Shown piece after piece: positions 1-11,139 of a DNA stretch of 64,000 nt. Under the pieces are notes generated by a model. That model had not been told where the DNA came from. It saw only the letters and a list, made by a program, of their open reading frames with translations, and searched no databases. Position 1 is the stretch's first letter. The number at the start of each line of letters is the position of its first letter. Both the position numbers and the translations under genes were made by a program. The stretch is from Porphyra umbilicalis (taxonomy: Eukaryota > Rhodophyta > Bangiophyceae > Bangiales > Bangiaceae): positions 1-64,000 of the forward strand of contig KV918891.1 in the NCBI GenBank assembly GCA_002049455.2. Direction: 5' to 3'.

Positions 1-1007
1 GACTGCCATATCAAGTCGCACTTGTGAGAACTTGAGCTCACGTCATAGAGCTCTCAATCACGCCCTAATCTCGTCGTCACCACGCCACAACGAGATTTTT
101 GGACGGGATACGAGCTAACACTGCTAGTGTACGAGGCAGCACCCGTCTTCAACGAGCGTTTACGAGCAATTCGAGGGAAAAACGGGCTCGTGGTGGATCC
201 AGCGACGAGGTGCACTGCGCTGGTGGACACGACCATCCACTCCATGGATCCATCGAGGACCACTGCAGTCCAGTCCGTGTAGGCCACTTTTATTCATATT
301 GAGCTGAATCAGCTGTCTCTGGTAACGAGAACGCACTGTGGTGGAAGGCAAGCTGAATAGGCTGGTTGAGATGCCAAACAAAGAGGTGACATAGATCAAT
401 TCGGGAGATTTGAAGGAGACTCTCTTACAGATGTGTATGTGCCAATCGGCACCAACAGACCACTGCTATTTTGCACCCGCCAGTAGTGCACAGCGACCGT
501 CGCCGGCCGTCTTACAGACTGATTTCCACGCCCGCCGCCGCACCGCCCCGCCCGCGCGCTCTTGGCCGCTGCGCCGCCGTCGTTGCTGGCACCCGTCGGC
601 CGCGTCGCCGCCGATCGCCGTCTCGCTCCGCCGTCGCGCCACCGCCTCGCCGCCACCACCGTCACCACCCCCGCGACACCGCCTCGGACTTTGACGACGC
701 CGTCGGTGCGTCCCCCCCCTGCCCCTGTTCGTCGCCGACCAAGTCTACGCCGGCGCCGCTCCGCCGTGCGCGTGTGGCGCCTGCCAAGGCGTCGCTCGCT
801 CCCGCGCGGCGCGGCGCCCCGGTTGGGGCTCTCCAGGTGCGCGCGTCTTGTGTTTCTTTTTTTTTTTCGCGTGGCAGCTGGTGTGTGCGCGACCGCGCAC
901 ACGCACGCACGCACGTACGGCCGCACGCCCGCCCGCGCGTACGTACGCTCGCACGCGCGCCGACGCACGCACCTGCACCCCCGCGCCGCGGCAGCCGCCG
1001 CCCGTGT
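1..1007. other. upstream region of the eIF4G gene, no gene recognised
   Basis: No credible gene is visible in the first kilobase. From about 520 the sequence is very GC-rich, with CG- and CACG-rich simple sequence (895-970) and a T run near 855-868. It should contain the promoter and 5' UTR of the eIF4G gene that starts at 1008. The eIF4G frame stays open back to 471, but that stretch translates to Arg/His/Pro-rich sequence without family resemblance, so I did not extend the gene into it. Confidence 0.5.
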
Positions 1008-1438
1008 ATGGAGGGCGGCAAGCCCCGCGGTGTGCCTCACCCCGCCGCCCCCCCCCCGCACCATGGACCTCCGCCGCCTGTGAACGCCGCCGCTGCGGTG
1101 GGCCTACAGTTTGGAGACTATGCCGCCGCGGGTGTGGCCGGCGGCGGCGGGGGCGGTGGTCCCCCGCGCTCGCCCTACCTCGCGCACGGCCCCGGCGGGC
1201 ACCGCCCGCCCGGGCCGCCCCCGCTCCACCATGGGGGTCCCGGGCCGCGGCACTTGCTGCCGCCGGTGGCGGCCTATGGGCCGCCGCCGCCCTCGGCGTA
1301 CGCGCCAATACCCCATCCGGGCGGGCCGCCGCCTCCGGGGCCCCCGGGGGCGCCGTTGCCACACGCAGCGGCGATGCAGCAACAGCAGCGGGCGGTGGCC
1401 GCGGCCGCGGCGGCGGCGCAGCAGCAGCAGGTGCAAGT

Positions 1439-1513
<75 letters not shown>

Positions 1514-4500
1514 TCAGCACCACCACCAGCAGCAGCAGTGGTTGTTGCAGCAACAGCACATGCAGCAGCAGCGGATGCAGCCGTTCCGCCCTCCGGCGGA
1601 GCTGCAGCGCACCTCGTCGGCGCCGCCCAATTTCACTGAGCAGCAACGGCGGGGGCTCGGCTCCCCGGTCTACATCCCGGACCGCCCTCCGCAATTACAA
1701 CGCCTCCCTACCAACCCTGCGCAACCAAACGTAAGCGCGTGCGATGGTCTGTGTGGGTCGTGGTTGTTGGTCACACTTCAGTTTTTTCTCTCCGTGTTTT
1801 TCTTTCTGGTCTTGCGTGTGCGCAGATTTCTGCATGATTTCCCATACGCTTCTGCAGTGTTGTTCAACTTGTGTCTGACATTGGTGTGTGCTTGTGTCTG
1901 TTTTGTCGTACCGTCTGGCTGTGTTGCGTGTGTCGACCGAATCACTGATCGCACCTCGTGTGCTCGTGGTCCACGTTCCTTACTCGACGCCGCCCGATTT
2001 CTTTGTCATGGTGCATAGATGTCTTACATGCCCAACCCCCCCCCACCACCGTATCGCCCGCCGTCCTACTTCTACTCGCAGGGCATGCCGGGCATGCCGG
2101 GCATGCCGGCGATGGCCTACGGGATGGCCCCGCAAAGCGTGGCTCCGTCCCAGCCAGCCCCACCGCCCAAGCGGGAGCGCCGCGCCCTCACGATCGTAGA
2201 TCCGAACACGCACGAGGCCATTGACTTGAGCAACGCCGCCACCCCGTCGTCGTCGGTGCAGCCGTCGCCGGCGTCGACGCGGGCACCCCCGTCGCCGGCG
2301 CCACTGGCATCCTTGCCGCCATCGGCAGCCAAGGTGGCGCCGGCGTCGAGCCGCGCGTCGCTTCCCCCGTCGGGTGGCAGCGGCGGTGGCGGCGGCGGTG
2401 CATCGCGGGCGCTGCCGATTGTCACCCCCGACGGCGTGACGTTGTCGACTTCAAGCATGGCGACCGAGCCGCCCGCAACCGTCGCTACGCCTGCGGCGCC
2501 GTCGGCGACGCCGGCGGCGGCCGCGCCCTCCTCGTTGGGTGTCCAGTCGGACGCCCTCAAGGCTGCCCTCGACAAGCAGCTGGAGCGCCAAGGCGTGCGG
2601 GAGGAAGTTCCCCCGCCGTCAGCCGCGGCGAAACCGGCTACGATGCCGCAGTCGCTCGCTGCTGCTGCGACCTCGTCGTCGGCGGGGCAGGCTGGGGGCA
2701 AGCCAACGGCGACGGTGACGCCAGCATTGGCGGCGACGAGCACCGGGCCTCCGGAAGTTTCCGGGCCACCGCGGCACGCGGCAGCGACAGCGTCCGCGTC
2801 TGGCCGCAAGTCACCGCATGCCCGCACGGCGCCGACGTCGGCGGCTGCTGCCCCTGCGTCAGGGCGGCCGCCTGCCAAAGCAACGGCTGGCACGGCCGCC
2901 TCTGCACCTCTCTCGTCCACGCCACAGAGTGTGGCGCCGCGCGTGCTGACTGTCGGAAGCACCGACTCGGGCGGCGCCGCGGCGGTACCTAAGGGCGGCC
3001 CGTCGGCCGCGTCGGCCAAGGTCTCCCCTGTTGAGTCGCGGACCGGGCCGCCCGCCAAGAGCGCTGGCGCAGTGGGCAAGGCCGCGCCTGGTGGCGGCGG
3101 CGCAAAGACATCCCGGTCGGGGAGCAAGCCGACGTCACCTGCGCCAGGGTCAGACGCCGCTTCGTCGGCAGATACCAAGTCCACATCGGTGGCGGCAAAC
3201 GCCAAGGCTGCACCTGGCAAGCAGGGGAGCAAGGCGGCGCCCGCAAAGGCGGCGCCCGCCAAGCCCACGCCCGCTAAGCAACCGCAGCAGCAGCAGCAGC
3301 AGCCAGCGGCCAAGGCGCCTTCGCCCAAGATGGCAGGTGCCGCCAAAGGGGTACCCGGGAAGGTGGCTCCCGCGCCCGCGGCAGCCACCAAAGCGTCGTC
3401 GCCCAAGCCAGGCGCCGCGTCTAAGGGAGCCCCCGCCAAGTCGCCCCCCGCGGCTGCGGCCAAGGCGCTGCTGGCCAAGTCTCCGCCAGCCAAGGCCGCC
3501 ACGCCCAAGGCAGTGCCCGCTAAGGCAACGGCGCCCGGTAAGGCACCTGCGGCTAAAGTGGCACCAGCGAAGGCAGCGCCCGCCAAGGCGCCGGCTGCGT
3601 CTGCCCCGCCGCTTGCGGCATCGGCAGCTGTCATGCCGCCGGCGGTGACGAGCCCAGCGGCTGTCGGGGGTGGCCGCAAGCCGTCACCCCCGCCGGCGAC
3701 GGCCAAGCCAGCGGCGGCTGGCAAGGCGGCTGAGCCAGCGGCGGGCACCGCCAGGGCGCCAGCCCCCGCTGGAACCAAGGTCCAGGCGCCGGCGGCTTCC
3801 AAGTCGTCGGGACCGGCTTTGTCGAAGGCGTCGGCACCAGCGCCGTCCAAGGCGCCGGCACCGTCGCCGCCCAAGGCGCCGGCACCGTCGCCGCCCAAGG
3901 CGCCGGCACCGTCGCCGCCCAAGGCGCCGGCACCGTCGCCGCCCAAGGCGCCGGCACCGTCGCCGCCCAAGGCGCCGGCACCGTCGCCGCCCAAGGCGCC
4001 GGCACCGTCGCCGCCCAAGGCGCCGGCACCGTCGCCGCCCAAGGCGCCGGCACCGTCGCCGCCCAAGGCGCCGGCACCAGCGCCGACGAAGGCGCCGGCA
4101 CCAGTGCTGGCCAAGGCGCCAGCACCAGCGCCGGCCACGGCGCCGGCACCATCGCCGGCCCAGGCGCCGGCACCAGCACCAGTCAAGGCGCCAGCCAAGG
4201 CGCCAGCCAAGGCGTCAGCCAAGGCGCCAGCCAAGGCGGCTGCAAAGTCACCATCGCCAACTGTGGCCAAGGTGCCGACGTCTTCACCGCCTATGGCAGC
4301 TGCCCAGCCGGCAACGCCGTCGTCGCCATCATCGTCGCAGGTCACGACCTCGACGACGTCGGCTGCAAAATCGGCTGCGCCTCCGCCAGCGGCTCGAGTC
4401 TCAGTTGCGGCGCCATCCAAGTCGGTTGCGGCTTCTGCTACGCAGTCGTCACCAAGCAATATGACGCTGGCTGGTGCTGCGGATAAGGCCAAGCCAGCCG

Positions 4501-7500
4501 CCGCGCTGCCGGCGGTGACCGCATCGTCGTCGGCGGCCACGCCTGCCAAGTCGACTGCGCCGGCCTCAACGCATGACGCCCTCGCGGCATCGCCCGCGAC
4601 GCCTGCCACCAAGGTGCCGGCGATCTCGACGCCTGCCGCGACGCCCTCTGCGCCGACGCACGGGATGACGCCGTTGTCGACCTCGCCCGCGTCGCCGGCG
4701 TCGGCTGCCCAAACGCCTGCTGCGCCCACGGCCGCGACGACCAAGGTGGCGCCAGTGGCTCCTGTGGCGGCACCGGCGGCGGCAAAGGTGTCCAGAGCGG
4801 CAGTTAAGACGGTCAAGGCGGCGGCGCCTGAGGCTGGTACTAGCAGTACCCCCGCGTCCGTGGTGCCTACCAAGTCTGCGACGCCAACGCTTGCTGAGGA
4901 GACCAATCCAGCAGCGAAGTCTGCGCCTAGTGCACCCGCCGCGGCGTCCGCCGGTGGGGCTGAAGACAAGTCCTCCGCTACAGCGGCGGCTGGCGCCAAG
5001 GAGGTGGGGTCGTCCCGCGCTCCTGCGGTGGCAGCTACCAACGGCGCGGCGACCAAGTCTCCTCCACCGTCGGACGACGCGGCCGCAGCCAAGGCCTCCG
5101 ATGCGGCGCCTCCCGAGGCTAAGCACGCCGATGCCCCGTCGTCGGGATCCACATTGGCAAAGGCGGGGGCCGTGGCGGCAGGAGCGTTGACCGCGGCAGC
5201 GACTGCGGTTGTGGCTGGTGCCGCCGCTGTGCCGGTAGCGGCTGCTGCCGGTGTGGGTGCAGTGGCGGCAACGGCTGCTTCTGCGGTATCAGCCACCCAG
5301 ACAGTCACGTCGAAGGCTGCGGGTGTGTCAAGCGACAAGGCGGATGCGACGGCTCCTGACGTTGCCACTACTGCCCATGGTGCTGCAGTAGATGGCGCTG
5401 CCAATGACGGAGCCACCACGGCGGACGCCGCGGATGGCGCCGCCGACGGCGACGCGGACGGGTCCCCTCCAGGCATGCTCACGCCGATGACACCTGATAC
5501 ATTGCCCAGGATTGAACACGGGTCGGGGGATCGCAAGGCCTTCCCTATTCCGTGGTTGTTTGACATTGGCCGCTTTTGCATGTCGCTCGACGCCCTTCCC
5601 AAGTCCGTGCTCGACTCGGATGTGAACAAGCACACCCATTCGGGCGGGGGTGGCGGTGGCGGCGGCGGCGGCGGGCGCGGCGGCGGGCGTGCCGGGCGTG
5701 GTGAGCGCGGCGGTGACCGTGGTGGCGACCGCGGCGGTGACCGTGGTGGCGACCGCGGCGGTGACCGTGGTGGCGACCGTGGCGGCGGCCGTGGCGGTGA
5801 CCGCGGCGGTGGCGACCGCGGCGGTCCGGCGCCGCAGCTAGCCGATCCTCGAGGCTCCGTGCGGTCGCCGGCCGCCAATGGCGCCAATGGGCCGGCAGGT
5901 GGCCCGGGCCGGTCTGGCCCGCCGGGTATGCTCGGTGGGCCACCGCGCGGTGGCGCGCCTGCCGGGCCGCCCGAGCCGGACTTCCTTGCCGCCCGCGGCA
6001 CGATGAAGGTGCTGGCGGGCGGGCAGCCTGGTGGTGGCGGTGGCCCGGACCTTAGCATGGCTCGCACGCCGCGCGGTGGCGGTGGCATGGGAACGCCCAT
6101 GAATCGTGGCGGGGGCGGCTACGGTAGCGCCCGGGGCGGCTATGGCGACATGTCGGATCCGCGAGGCAGCCGTGTGCAGGCTGACATTATTGCGCCACAG
6201 CCAGAGCTTCAGCGCAGCGAGAACGCGTGGCAGCGCAAGCGCGAGGACGATGACGAGGTGCAGACCAAGATCAAGCAGGTCCGTTCGCTGCTCAACAAGC
6301 TCACGCTGGAGAAGTTTGAGAAGATCTACGGGCAGATCAAGGACATTGAGATTACCTCCATCGACGTCCTGTACGGCATTGTCGCGGAGGTCTTCCAAAA
6401 GTCCCTGTCGGAGGCCAACTTTGCGCCCATGTACGCCGACTTGTGCGCGCGCCTGAGCCGCGACAAACTCAACCTGAGTGAGGAGCTGCTCAAGACGCCC
6501 GAGGAAGAGAAGAAGGCCCTCTCATTCCGCCGCCGGCTGATCAAGAACTGCCAGATGGAGTTTGAGCGGTTTGCCAACGAGGAGACGATCATGAGCGACC
6601 TCAAGGCGTTGGAGGACGCGGACACCCTGTCGACCGAGACGCTGATGACTATTGTGGAGAAGGCGCGGGAGAAGAAGAGCGCAGCCATGAGCGAGTTTGT
6701 CGACAAGCTCGAGACCATTGCGAAGCAGGAGGTCATTGAGCAGAAGGACATCGGCGTCGTCATCAAGCGGGCCAAGCAACGCATGCTTGGCAACGTGAAG
6801 TTCATCGGCGAGCTGTTCAAGCAGAAGCTCATCCCCGAGAAGATCATCCACATCGAGTGCATCCAGCGGTTGACCCGCATCTCCCTCGACAAGAAGGAGG
6901 ATGACGTCATTGAGGCGCTCGTGCAGCTGATGACGACGACGGGCAAGATCTTGGCGAGTAATGCCAGCGCTCGTTCCCACATGGACGCCTACTTCAAGGA
7001 GTTCACGCTGCTGTCGCGGAATGCGGACATCCCTACTCGCATCCGCTTCTTGCTCAAGGACCTCCTTGACTTGCGGGCGGCCAACTGGCATCAGCGCCGG
7101 GAGGAGACCAAGGCTAAGACTCTGGCCGAAATCCATGAGGACATTGAGAAGGAGGAGCGTGCCAAGGAGGCGGCCTCCCGGGGGGGGGGGGGCTCGCGCG
7201 GCTTTGGTGGCGGCCGGGACCGACGGGACCGGGACCGGGGCGGGCCGCCGCCTGCTCGGGGCATCAACATGCACGTGCCGTTGTCTGCGCGTGGCGGCGG
7301 TGGCAACACGTTTGGCGGCGGTCCGCCCGGTGGGGACCGGAGGGATGGCGGCGGCGGCGGACGCCTCGGAGGCGGGATCCGCCCGCGGCCGCTGGGCGGC
7401 AGCATGGGCGGCTCGGGCGACGTCCGGGTGGCGTCGCGGTCATCCGGCCCACCGTCCAACTCCTTCTCTATGCTTGCCGAGTCTCCGTCGAGTGGCAGCG

Positions 7501-9086
7501 ACGCGCGGCACGGATCGGCGGACCGAAGCGACTTTTCAGGGTCGGCCCGGGGTGGCGCTCGTCCGCTCAGCGGCGGCGCTGGTGCATTACCTTCTACGCC
7601 AAGTGGCGGCGGCAGCGTGGCTGGCGATGCCAATGACAAGACGCCTTCTGGTGGCATGAGCGCCGAGAATCTCGAGCGCAAGGCCAACGCCATTCTCGGC
7701 GAGTTTGCCTCTACCAACGACATGAAGGAAGCCACCGAGTGTGTCGCCGAGGAGGTGCCCGAGGCCAAGCACGGCGAATTTATTGCCGCCATCATGCGGC
7801 GGGTGCTTGACATGCGACCAAACCAGCGCCTCGGCCCGCTCGGCCTCCTCGAGTACATTGCTCGCGTCGGTGCAGTGCCCAATACTGCCTTCGTCGCGGG
7901 CTTCACCGAGATCCTGGACGAGCTGACCGACCTGTGCATCGACGACCCGCAGGCGAACATTTTTGTCGGTAAGTTCATCGGTCGCCTCGCTGCTGCGGGC
8001 GCGTTTGAACCAGCAAACGGCGGGAGCGGCCCGTCATCGGGCTCCACGGCAGCCGCGTCGAAGTACGGCGGTGCAAAGGCGAGGGGCCTCGGCTTCCTCA
8101 GCACGGCTGTTGGGAAGCTCCAGGAGGAGAATGCGCGCACGACGCTGCAACTCGTGTGTGCTGTGTTTAGCGGGTTCAAGCAGGGCCTGCTGTCGCCACC
8201 GGTCGGGCCGCCGCCCGACACGCCGAACAAGCCTGCCGCCGCCTCGGAGGTGGAGGCTGACGCGGTCTCACGGGGCGTCTGCCAAGCGCTCGGCCTGGAT
8301 GTGACGGCGCTCGCCAAGGCCATTGGCGACCGCGGGGACATGGCGTTGCAGTCGGCGCTCGACGCCCTCGGCGTGCATTTCCTGGTGCCCCTGCGGGCGG
8401 TTGGGAAGGGGATTGCGATGCGGCTCGCGCCCGCGCGCGCGGGGGCACCGACGCCCATGGCGGCCGACGCGGCCAAGGCGCTCGCCACCTCCACCGTGGC
8501 GTGGTGCAACGAGCGTGTCGACACGACGACGCGGGCGTCGCCTGCGTTTGTGCGGCTGCTCGCGCGGTCTGCGCTGGCCGCAGCGTGCGCGGTGACGGCG
8601 ACGGCCGGTGGCAAGGACGACGGCTCCCCGCCGCTGACCATGGACGCGGTCACGACGGAGAAGGTGCTCCTCGGTTCGCTCGTCGCGCCCCTGCTGGCGC
8701 CCTACACGGGCACGAGCCCGCCGCTGCAGGAGGCGGTGCTGCTCGAGGTGCAGGCCTTTTGCTACGCGTCTGCCTTCCCGCCGGGGGTGGTGGCGGGCGG
8801 CGGCGTGCGGGGCGCGTCGCTCGTCGCACGTCTGTTTGAGTCGCTCTACGACACGGACGTGGTGTCGGAGGAAGCCGCGTCTGCGTGGAAGGAGCTGATT
8901 GTGACGGGCGACGACGAGCGGGGCAAAACCGAGGCGCTCGTGCAGACGCGCGCGTGGTTTGACTGGCTCGCCGAAGCGGAGGAGGAGGATGACGAGGAGG
9001 AGGACGACGCGGCCGCCCCGGCCAAGCGGGGTGGCTCGTCTGCGTCGGCCCCGCCGGCGCCGGGGGCGGTGGCCAACCGGACATGA
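1008..9086 (+). CDS. eIF4G: eukaryotic translation initiation factor 4G (eIF4G), MIF4G-MA3-W2 type
   Basis: Scaffold of the cap-binding complex, linking eIF4E, eIF4A, eIF3 and poly(A)-binding protein in the cytoplasm. Exon 1 is 1008-1730 and exon 2 is 2019-9086, joined in phase 0, giving about 2,596 aa. Visible in order: a Pro/Gly-rich N-terminus; a long polyQ tract (about residues 122-190); a conserved block beginning KRERRALTIVDPN (about 292-304); an Ala/Lys/Pro-rich linker with nine KAPAPSPP repeats (852-923); an eIF4E-binding-like FPIPWLF (1416-1422); an RGG/GDRGG tract (about 1452-1512); the MIF4G HEAT domain (about 1640-1940); the MA3 domain (about 2125-2242); and a C-terminal W2 domain ending in the aromatic/acidic box WFDWLAEAEEEDDEEEDD. 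The start is the first ATG of a sensible Pro/Gly-rich N-terminus; the frame is open further upstream, so the N-terminus is less certain than the rest. Family assignment is very secure. Confidence 0.93.
1731..2018 (+). other. spliceosomal intron of the eIF4G gene
   Basis: The donor is AAC|GTAAGC at 1730/1731 and the acceptor is GCATAG|ATG at 2018/2019. The intron is 288 nt and phase 0 (exon 1 is exactly 241 codons from the chosen ATG). It is T-rich compared with its flanks. The in-frame TAG at 2016-2018 lies entirely inside the intron, so without splicing the protein would stop or would have to start at 2019. The conserved block just after the junction supports the join. Confidence 0.8.
3849..4064 (+). 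repeat. 24-bp in-frame minisatellite (9 copies) within eIF4G
   Basis: Nine virtually identical tandem copies of a 24-nt unit beginning AAGGCGCCGGCACCGTC encode nine KAPAPSPP octapeptides. Degenerate KAPAP/KAPA copies continue to about 4240. This is a Lys/Ala/Pro spacer of the histone-H1-tail kind, between the N-terminal conserved block and the eIF4E-binding region. Confidence 0.95.
5650..5830 (+). repeat. Gly/GDRGG-repeat coding tract in eIF4G
   Basis: A glycine run followed by tandem GGTGACCGTGGTGGCGACCGCGGC-type units encodes repeated GDRGG. It is an RGG-box-like RNA-binding segment just downstream of the eIF4E-binding-like motif. RG-rich segments also flank the MIF4G domain (around 7190-7400). 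Confidence 0.85.
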
Positions 9087-9832
9087 CCCGCGTGTGCGTT
9101 GCGATTGGACTCGACTTGCTTGGATGGGCTGCTGGTGCTATTGTTGTGCTGTTTGTTTCCCGTATTTTTTCGTCCGGCCCGCCCGCGCGCGCGTCCGTGT
9201 GCGTGCTGTGGACAGCGGTGGCTGTGAGCCACGCTGCGTTGCGTCCCCGGTCCAACGTGTGCCCCCCGCGGCCGTGCCTCGACCGTGTTGTGTGTGGTTG
9301 CCGCTCGCCAGCGTCCCCACGACAAGGATGATTTTTTTTGTTGTTTGGTCGAGATGTGGCCTCGGCGGCCGCTCGCCGTCCCCGGTGCACCTCGGCCAGC
9401 CCCGTGGGCGGCGCGCGCCCCCGCGCGCTCCCCACGCGCGCGCGGCGGCCCCCTGCGCGCTGCCGCCCGGTCCGCCCCCGCGGTCGCGGCGCGGGGGGAC
9501 CGACGGCGGCGCCCGCGGCGCGCGCCCGGCGTCGGCCGCCCCGGCGGCCGCGCGTCCCCCCCGCCGCCCGCCCCCCCGCCCGCCGCGGCGCCGCCACCCC
9601 CACCCACCGACCGCGCGCGCCGCAACTACTGTACAGGGCGACGCGGGGGGCCCGACGAGCGCCCGCCGCCGCCCGCCGCGCGCCGCGCGCCGCCGCCGCC
9701 GCGGCCGCCCCAGCCGCCGCGCCAGAAACCCGCACCGCCCCACACGAGCCGCCGGCGCGCGGCGCGGGGCGTCCGCCCCGCCCCGCCGCCGCGGCCGCTG
9801 CGGGCGCCCCCCCCCCCCCCAAAAAAAGAAAG
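9087..9832. other. intergenic region between two convergent genes
   Basis: This interval separates the stop codon of the plus-strand eIF4G gene from the stop codon of the minus-strand DUF4864-like gene. It must contain both 3' UTRs. A T-rich stretch (9125-9170) follows the eIF4G stop; the rest is GC-rich low complexity. No canonical AATAAA was seen. Confidence 0.5.
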
Positions 9833-10953
9833 TCAGCGGGCGCCCGCGCCCGGCCCACCCAACGCGGCGGGCGACCCCGCCCCCCCGTCCCCCTCGTACG
9901 TGAGCGAGTCGACCATCCACGACCGGTCCGCGCCGAGGGGCAGCCGCCGCAGCGTAAACACAAACACCGCCGAGCCGGGCGCCGCCGCCGCCGCCGCCGC
10001 ACCAGCGCCGACGGCGGGCGGGGACGGCGGCCGCGCGGCCGACGGCAGCCCGTCGCTGCGGCTGCTGCCGCTGCCACTGCCGCCGCCGCTGCCGCTGCTG
10101 CCGCCACCGCCGCCGCCCGGCGGCGGCGGCGACCGTGGCGGGCGCGGCGTGGCCGCCGTCGGTGGCGACCGGGGGACGGGGTCTGCCGGGGCGTCCCGCC
10201 CCCCCGCGTCCACGGCGGGCGACCCGCCGCTGCCGCCGCCGCGCGGGGCGGGCGGGGGGGACGCGGGCGGCACCGCCGGCGGGGGCGCCCCCCCCACGGC
10301 TCGTCCGCGGCCGCGGCGGTGGCGGGCCCGCCGCCGCGGCGCACCCACACGCGGCACGCGTACGTGTCGGCTTCGAGGCGGAGGGCGGACGTCACCGCCA
10401 CCGCCGACGCGTCGACGAGCGACGCGTAGGGGGCGGTGATCATGACGCGGCGGAAGCGCTCGAATTGGCCCTGCGGGGGGGTTGTGGGCGGACGGGGGGG
10501 GGAGGGGCGAGCGCCAGAGCCATACAAGAAGGAGGCACCAGAGTAAGTCATCCAGCTCGCGCGTCTCCGTTGCGTGTCAGTGCTTGCGCCAGGGCCACGC
10601 CAGGCGTGCGGCGGCGGCGGCGGCGGCGGGGTCACGCCCCCCGCTCCCCGCCGCGCGGCGCCCGCGGCTCCATCTCCACTCCCACACTGCTCCGCCGTGC
10701 CTCTCTACTTCCACCCCCCCCCGCCCGCCCTCCCCCAGCCCCCCACCGCACGCACCAAGTCCATCTTTTTGCCCGGCCCGAAAAACGTGTCGGCGCCGAC
10801 GCCCCACACGTCAATGTTGGCCAGCATGTAGAGCGCCTCAATGCCCTCGTCGCGCCCCGCGTCGCGGTTGCCACACAGCGCCGCGAGGAGCGCCTCCACC
10901 ATATCCTGCGGCTGCAGCTGCGCGTAGAGGGCGACGCGCTCCCGCCACTTCAT
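9833..10953 (-). CDS. DUF4864-like (NTF2-like fold) protein, two exons, frame-broken in the second
   Basis: Exon A (10953-10756) begins MKWRERVALYAQLQPQDMVE and contains a QLxALxxNRD..GIEALYMLANID segment. A GTGCGT donor and a GCAG acceptor define a phase-0 intron (10755-10471). Exon B continues FERFRRVMITAPYASLV and later has VFVFTLRRLPLGADRSWMVDSL. This order (QLEAL..GIE..FASPxN..FxRFxxMxxxPxY..Lxxx..WMVD) is the pattern of DUF4864-like, NTF2-like proteins of algae, plants and cyanobacteria; function unknown, often plastid-associated. Between the two halves of exon B lies an Ala/Pro/Gly linker in which the frame changes at a C8 run (10288-10295); one extra base there would restore a continuous frame. 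A second G8 run (10966-10973) just upstream of the ATG blocks a possible N-terminal extension that could carry a transit peptide (open to an ATG at 11459). Confidence 0.6.
10471..10755 (-). other. intron of the DUF4864-like gene
   Basis: On the minus strand the sequence reads GACTTG|GTGCGTGCGG at the donor and a C-rich tract followed by CCGCAG|GGCCAA at the acceptor. It is phase 0 and 285 nt, almost the same length as the eIF4G intron. Joining the flanking exons brings the two conserved blocks of the protein together. Confidence 0.65.
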
Positions 10954-11086
10954 CCGCGAGCCGCCGGGGGGGGCGGGCCAAACTCTGACGCCCGCGCGCT
11001 GCTGCTGCTGCGCGTGCCACCGTCACGACCACCGCCGCCACCGCCGCCGCCGGTACCGTCGGCCGCGCCGCCGCCGCCCGGCGCGC

Positions 11087-11139
<53 letters not shown>

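Noticed and set aside
471..1007. Upstream extension of the eIF4G frame to 471
   Set aside because: The extension is Arg/His/Pro-rich simple sequence from CACG/CCG repeats with no family similarity; the ATG at 1008 gives a typical Pro/Gly-rich N-terminus.
2117..6100. 1,327-residue open frame on the minus strand inside eIF4G
   Set aside because: It mirrors the Ala/Pro/Lys-rich eIF4G linker and has no domain; eIF4G on the plus strand explains the openness.
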